Source of the DNA: Gemmata massiliana
GTDB lineage: Bacteria > Planctomycetota > Planctomycetia > Gemmatales > Gemmataceae
Reading direction: 5' to 3'
Length of the DNA: 64,000 nucleotides
Assembly: GCA_000531095.1 (NCBI GenBank)
Contig: HG799466.1
Location: forward strand, 410,049-474,048
A model generated the notes under the pieces. That model saw only the letters and a program-made list of their open reading frames with translations, was not told where the DNA came from and ran no database searches. Both the position numbers and the translations under genes were made by a program. Shown piece by piece: positions 61,563 through 64,000 of the stretch (its first letter is position 1; the number at the start of each line of letters is the position of its first letter).

Positions 61563-62324
61563 TTAGCTGGCTTTGCGTTCGGTTTCTGGAGAGAACAGGT
61601 GCGGTGGGGCCAACCGAGCGGCGTGCAAGACTTCTTCGTGGGTCTCGTCAATCGCTTCGTCGAGTAGCCCGAGCATCGGACCGTAGAACCGATCGGGGCC
61701 GCCACCGCCCGGGCCGCCCGCGGTATCCGGCCCTTGGTCCGGGCACCAACTGTCGATCTTTGCCAGCGCCCGCTTGTGGATCTTGCGGCGAATCTCCTTG
61801 GACGTGGTGTGCCACCCCTTCCACTTTAGCCGCTCCCGAACCGTGAACCGCGGTACGCCCAGAACGGGCGGCTGGAGCATCGGACTCATGGTGATGCGGT
61901 CGATCTGCTGCTGCATGTGCTCCATGCGACCCGTCATCTTCTCGAACTGCTCGACCGTCAGTGTGACCGTGTTAGGACGCAACTCCACCTTGCCAGTGGA
62001 CAGCAGTTCCTGAACCCATTCGGTCACCTGAACTGCAAACTCTGGAGACGCCCACTGGATGAAGTGGATGACGATTTGTGGGTGAATCCAAGTGTGCCCG
62101 CCACGCCCACTCGTCACTTCAACGAGCTTTAGACCGCCGTTTGGCGTTCCAGTGGATATGCGACTTTCGAGAGCATGCAGAAATCGTTTCGTTTCTTTTC
62201 GCTTGGTGTAGCTGTACCACTCGCGATTCGCCAGCTTGCACAGCGCCGTTGCGTCCACGTAGTTGTCTTCCGGTCTCGCGTGGATTTCGACAGAACCGAA
62301 CTTCCGAACCAATTCGCCAGCCAT
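61563..62324 (-). CDS. KilA-N domain protein
   Basis: ATG at 62324 (MAGELVRKFGSVEIHARPED) with GGAGGTG just before. Residues about 15-110 form the KilA-N domain: NYVDATALCKLANREWYSYT, HPQIVIHFIQWASPEFAVQV, TEWVQELLSTGK. KilA-N is a DNA-binding domain of phages and large DNA viruses. A helical middle and a Gly/Pro-rich stretch (GPDTAGGPGGGGPDR) follow. It probably regulates or acts on the island's DNA. Confidence 0.82.
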   Translation of the reverse strand: MAGELVRKFGSVEIHARPEDNYVDATALCKLANREWYSYTKRKETKRFLHALESRISTGTPNGGLKLVEVTSGRGGHTWIHPQIVIHFIQWASPEFAVQVTEWVQELLSTGKVELRPNTVTLTVEQFEKMTGRMEHMQQQIDRITMSPMLQPPVLGVPRFTVRERLKWKGWHTTSKEIRRKIHKRALAKIDSWCPDQGPDTAGGPGGGGPDRFYGPMLGLLDEAIDETHEEVLHAARLAPPHLFSPETERKAS

Positions 62325-62496
62325 CGAACACCTCCGTTTGTGAACCACCACCATCCTTATCGACTAGTCTTGAGTAAACACTAGAGAACTTTTATTCTCT
62401 TTGGCGAACCGAGTCAACCGGAGTAGTGAAGTTTTTCGATAAGTACCGGTAAGCACAACGAAGAACAGTTAAGATAACTGAGCGTGGGGGAGCACA

Positions 62497-62778
62497 ATGG
62501 GCGTTGAGGAGTGCGGCGAGATGCCTACGATTGCAGACATGGCGAAATCACGCGGGCGGAAGCCGAAAGTAGAAGGCGCTGAAGCGGCGCCAGAGGTTCC
62601 CGGAAAGAAGCGGCTCGGAGTGAACTTCACTCAGGATTGGCACGCGGTTCTGCGAAAACTCGCGGGCAAACGCAAAATGCCAGTCTTGTGGTACCTGATC
62701 GACCTCGCCCGTGAAGACGCTGAAAAACAGGGGCTTACAGACCTGCCCCCACTCCCGTGGGAAGAGGAAGCCGAGTAG
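62497..62778 (+). CDS. Small RHH-like protein, divergent to KilA-N
   Basis: The 93-residue product MGVEECGEMPTIADMAKSRG has a basic N-terminal stretch, then KRLGVNFTQDWHAVLRKLAG, which resembles a ribbon-helix-helix DNA-binding segment. GTGGGGGAGC precedes the ATG. It is divergent from the KilA-N gene by about 170 bp, a typical spot for a regulator. Function is inferred only. Confidence 0.5.
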   Translation: MGVEECGEMPTIADMAKSRGRKPKVEGAEAAPEVPGKKRLGVNFTQDWHAVLRKLAGKRKMPVLWYLIDLAREDAEKQGLTDLPPLPWEEEAE

Positions 62779-62831
62779 CCGCGTTCCGTCGATGATGTGG
62801 TAGATTACCTACACCCCACACGGAGTGCGTC

Positions 62832-63119
62832 ATGTCTCGGAAACTGTTGGCGTTCCTGCTCAGCGAATTGGGTCTCGTGCGCATCATCTGTCGGCGCCCC
62901 ACGTGCGGCGCCACGGTGGAAATGTCGCTCGAGCAGGTGGGGACCAAGTTCAAGGTCAACCACCCGCCCGAGTGCCCGGTGTGCGGCGGCACGTTCCAGG
63001 GGCTCAAGACCGGCTGGGACAACGAACTGGTCCGCCTCTCGGAGTCCATCCGAGCGCTGCGGGACCGCAAGGACGTGCTCGAAGTCGAGTTCGTGTTGCC
63101 CGACACCTCGGGCGAGTAG
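62832..63119 (+). CDS. Zinc-ribbon protein, island-encoded
   Basis: The 95-residue product MSRKLLAFLLSELGLVRIIC continues with CRRPTCGATVEM and CPVCGGTFQGL, a four-Cys zinc ribbon. A helical part (ELVRLSESIRALRDRKDVLE) follows. No family recognised. It lies 53 bp after the RHH-like gene on the same strand. Confidence 0.55.
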   Translation: MSRKLLAFLLSELGLVRIICRRPTCGATVEMSLEQVGTKFKVNHPPECPVCGGTFQGLKTGWDNELVRLSESIRALRDRKDVLEVEFVLPDTSGE

Positions 63120-63171
63120 CCGCGCGCGGGCCGCGGTTGCTTGCGTGCCGTGCCCGCGTGGGGTGTAAGAC

Positions 63172-63375
63172 GTGGCGAATCCCTCGGACCCACTCCTGCA
63201 CACGCAGGAGGGAATTGCATTTCTTCTACTCGAACGCATTTCTCGCGAAGAGAGCGGCACACCAAAAGCTAAGAACACCCGCGAGTATTGGCTTGAGCTT
63301 TACACGGAGTGCCTTCGTGCGGTGAAGACCCCGCCATCACCACCGCCGTCAACAGATCCACCTTCGGGCCGATGA
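63172..63375 (+). CDS. Small hypothetical protein
   Basis: GTG at 63172 starts MANPSDPLLHTQEGIAFLLL, then ERISREESGTPKAKNTREYW. The last 15 residues are a Pro-rich low-complexity end overlapping the minus-strand frame at 63269. The gene is plausible but uncertain. Confidence 0.38.
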   Translation: MANPSDPLLHTQEGIAFLLLERISREESGTPKAKNTREYWLELYTECLRAVKTPPSPPPSTDPPSGR

Positions 63376-63457
63376 GTTCCGGAGGCACGTCTTTCTCAAT
63401 GAATTGTTGCACCAGTGCATAACGGACGTTTTGCTCTGCGGTCAACGAAGAGTTCAT
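63269..63457 (-). CDS. Small hypothetical protein
   Basis: ATG at 63457 gives MNSSLTAEQNVRYALVQQFI and EKDVPPELIGPKVDLLTAVV, a clean helical sequence. It overlaps the plus-strand frame at 63172-63375, so only one may be real; this one looks more protein-like. Confidence 0.42.
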   Translation of the reverse strand: MNSSLTAEQNVRYALVQQFIEKDVPPELIGPKVDLLTAVVMAGSSPHEGTPCKAQANTRGCS

Positions 63458-63558
63458 GGCGCTCTCGTATTGGGGAACCCGATACCGCGGGCGAATTACA
63501 AACGAGATTGTGTGCCCGGTCGGGGGAACTAGACCGGGCACCGCTGGGGGATGCGGTC

Positions 63559-63702
63559 ATGCGCGCGGAAGATGAAAGCCACAGACTAGTTCGGCATAAA
63601 CGAAAGTCGCGGTTCCGCCTCGTGACTTGGAACGAGTTCTGTTTCGGTTTCGCGCTGTTGGCGATTATCACGCTGTTATTTTTGATACTCGCGCGCAACT
63701 AG
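63559..63702 (+). CDS. Small single-helix membrane protein
   Basis: ATG at 63559 gives MRAEDESHRLVRHKRKSRFR, then LVTWNEFCFGFALLAIITLL and FLILARN. A basic N-terminus and one hydrophobic helix are clear. At 46 residues it is short, and no family is recognised. Confidence 0.4.
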   Translation: MRAEDESHRLVRHKRKSRFRLVTWNEFCFGFALLAIITLLFLILARN

Positions 63703-63995
63703 GAGTTGCCACCACTAGGCCTCGCGTTAGCCGAAGATTGTGGCGGTGGCGTGTATTGCTTCCCCTGCGAAATCGAAACCAGCACGTCAAAGATTTTCAG
63801 CAGCATGTCAACAATCGGTTTGAGTGGCCCACCGTCCTCGTAGCCTTCTCCCGCGGTCGCCCGGATGATGCTCCGCTGGAACTGGAAGTATTGCTCCCCC
63901 GCGGTCGTCATGTCCGCGGAGAACGGTGTCACATCGCGGCGCGGCGCGGCGACGGCGTTGGCGTCCGGCATTTGGAGCCCGTACCGATCTTTCAT
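63699..63995 (-). CDS. Hypothetical protein at the right edge
   Basis: The 98-residue frame starts MKDRYGLQMPDANAVAAPRR and runs through FQFQRSIIRATAGEGYEDGG to a Pro/Ser-rich end. The gene is complete here. It ends next to the plus-strand gene at 63702. Function unknown. Confidence 0.45.
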   Translation of the reverse strand: MKDRYGLQMPDANAVAAPRRDVTPFSADMTTAGEQYFQFQRSIIRATAGEGYEDGGPLKPIVDMLLKIFDVLVSISQGKQYTPPPQSSANARPSGGNS

Positions 63996-64000
63996 GGCGG

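Noticed and set aside
1-64000. CRISPR arrays, rRNA genes and riboswitches.
   Set aside because: I saw no regularly spaced repeat, rRNA segment or recognisable riboswitch.

Overview
The window looks like chromosomal DNA of a Gemmata-type planctomycete (family Gemmataceae). This rests on the high GC content, the many Ser/Thr kinases fused to other domains, a TIGR02996-type protein, the LEDR-type N-terminus of a surface protein, and Tat-exported proteins of planctomycete type. No 16S or other species marker is present, so the name is an inference.

Layout. 1-11 kb: a Ser/Thr kinase fused to a tubulin-like domain (cut by the left edge), small membrane and zinc-ribbon proteins, a GNAT, a transposase fragment, an ankyrin protein, a divergent AraC regulator/alcohol dehydrogenase pair, and a TIGR02996-SUKH gene with Gemmata-type hypotheticals. 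11-20 kb: a secreted glycosidase-like protein, an export cluster (TolC-like, HlyD-like, MacB-like permease) without its ATPase, a frameshifted serine hydrolase and an S21-like protein. 20.3-22.3 kb: tRNA-Ser(GCT) followed by an integrase remnant, an IS3-family remnant and an IS1-family element. 22-31 kb: a two-gene ABC exporter, a LolA-like secreted protein, two Tat-type exported proteins and a REC-RsbW-like regulator. 31.5-34.5 kb: a THUMP-like methyltransferase whose end runs into a decayed ISAs1-family element, which itself abuts an older ISAs1 remnant. 35-43 kb: an HDOD-Ser/Thr kinase fusion, then a three-protein phosphorelay operon. 43-47.7 kb: gene-poor DNA with a shortened IS701-like transposase gene. 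47.7-49.8 kb: an extremely Met/Cys-rich protein, an Rrf2 regulator and a cysteine synthase. 50-58 kb: a large hybrid kinase, a matrixin-type surface protease and a kinase-TPR protein. 58.7-64 kb: rpsU, a tRNA-Leu(CAG) split into two inverted halves, and an island with P63C and KilA-N genes that continues past the right edge.

Two observations stand out. First, a perfect 34-bp loxP site plus four flanking bases (54010-54047) interrupts the matrixin gene. Deleting these 38 nt restores the reading frame, and they match the core of the 454 Titanium paired-end linker, so they are most likely an assembly artefact. A homopolymer error 215 bp downstream and at least two other frameshifted genes suggest that other broken genes here may also be sequencing errors. 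Second, the Met/Cys-rich protein next to Rrf2 and cysteine synthase is the best candidate for an undescribed system, possibly a thiol or metal buffer tied to sulfur control.

All calls were made by reading the sequence. No database search was run, and domain names rest on recognisable motifs.
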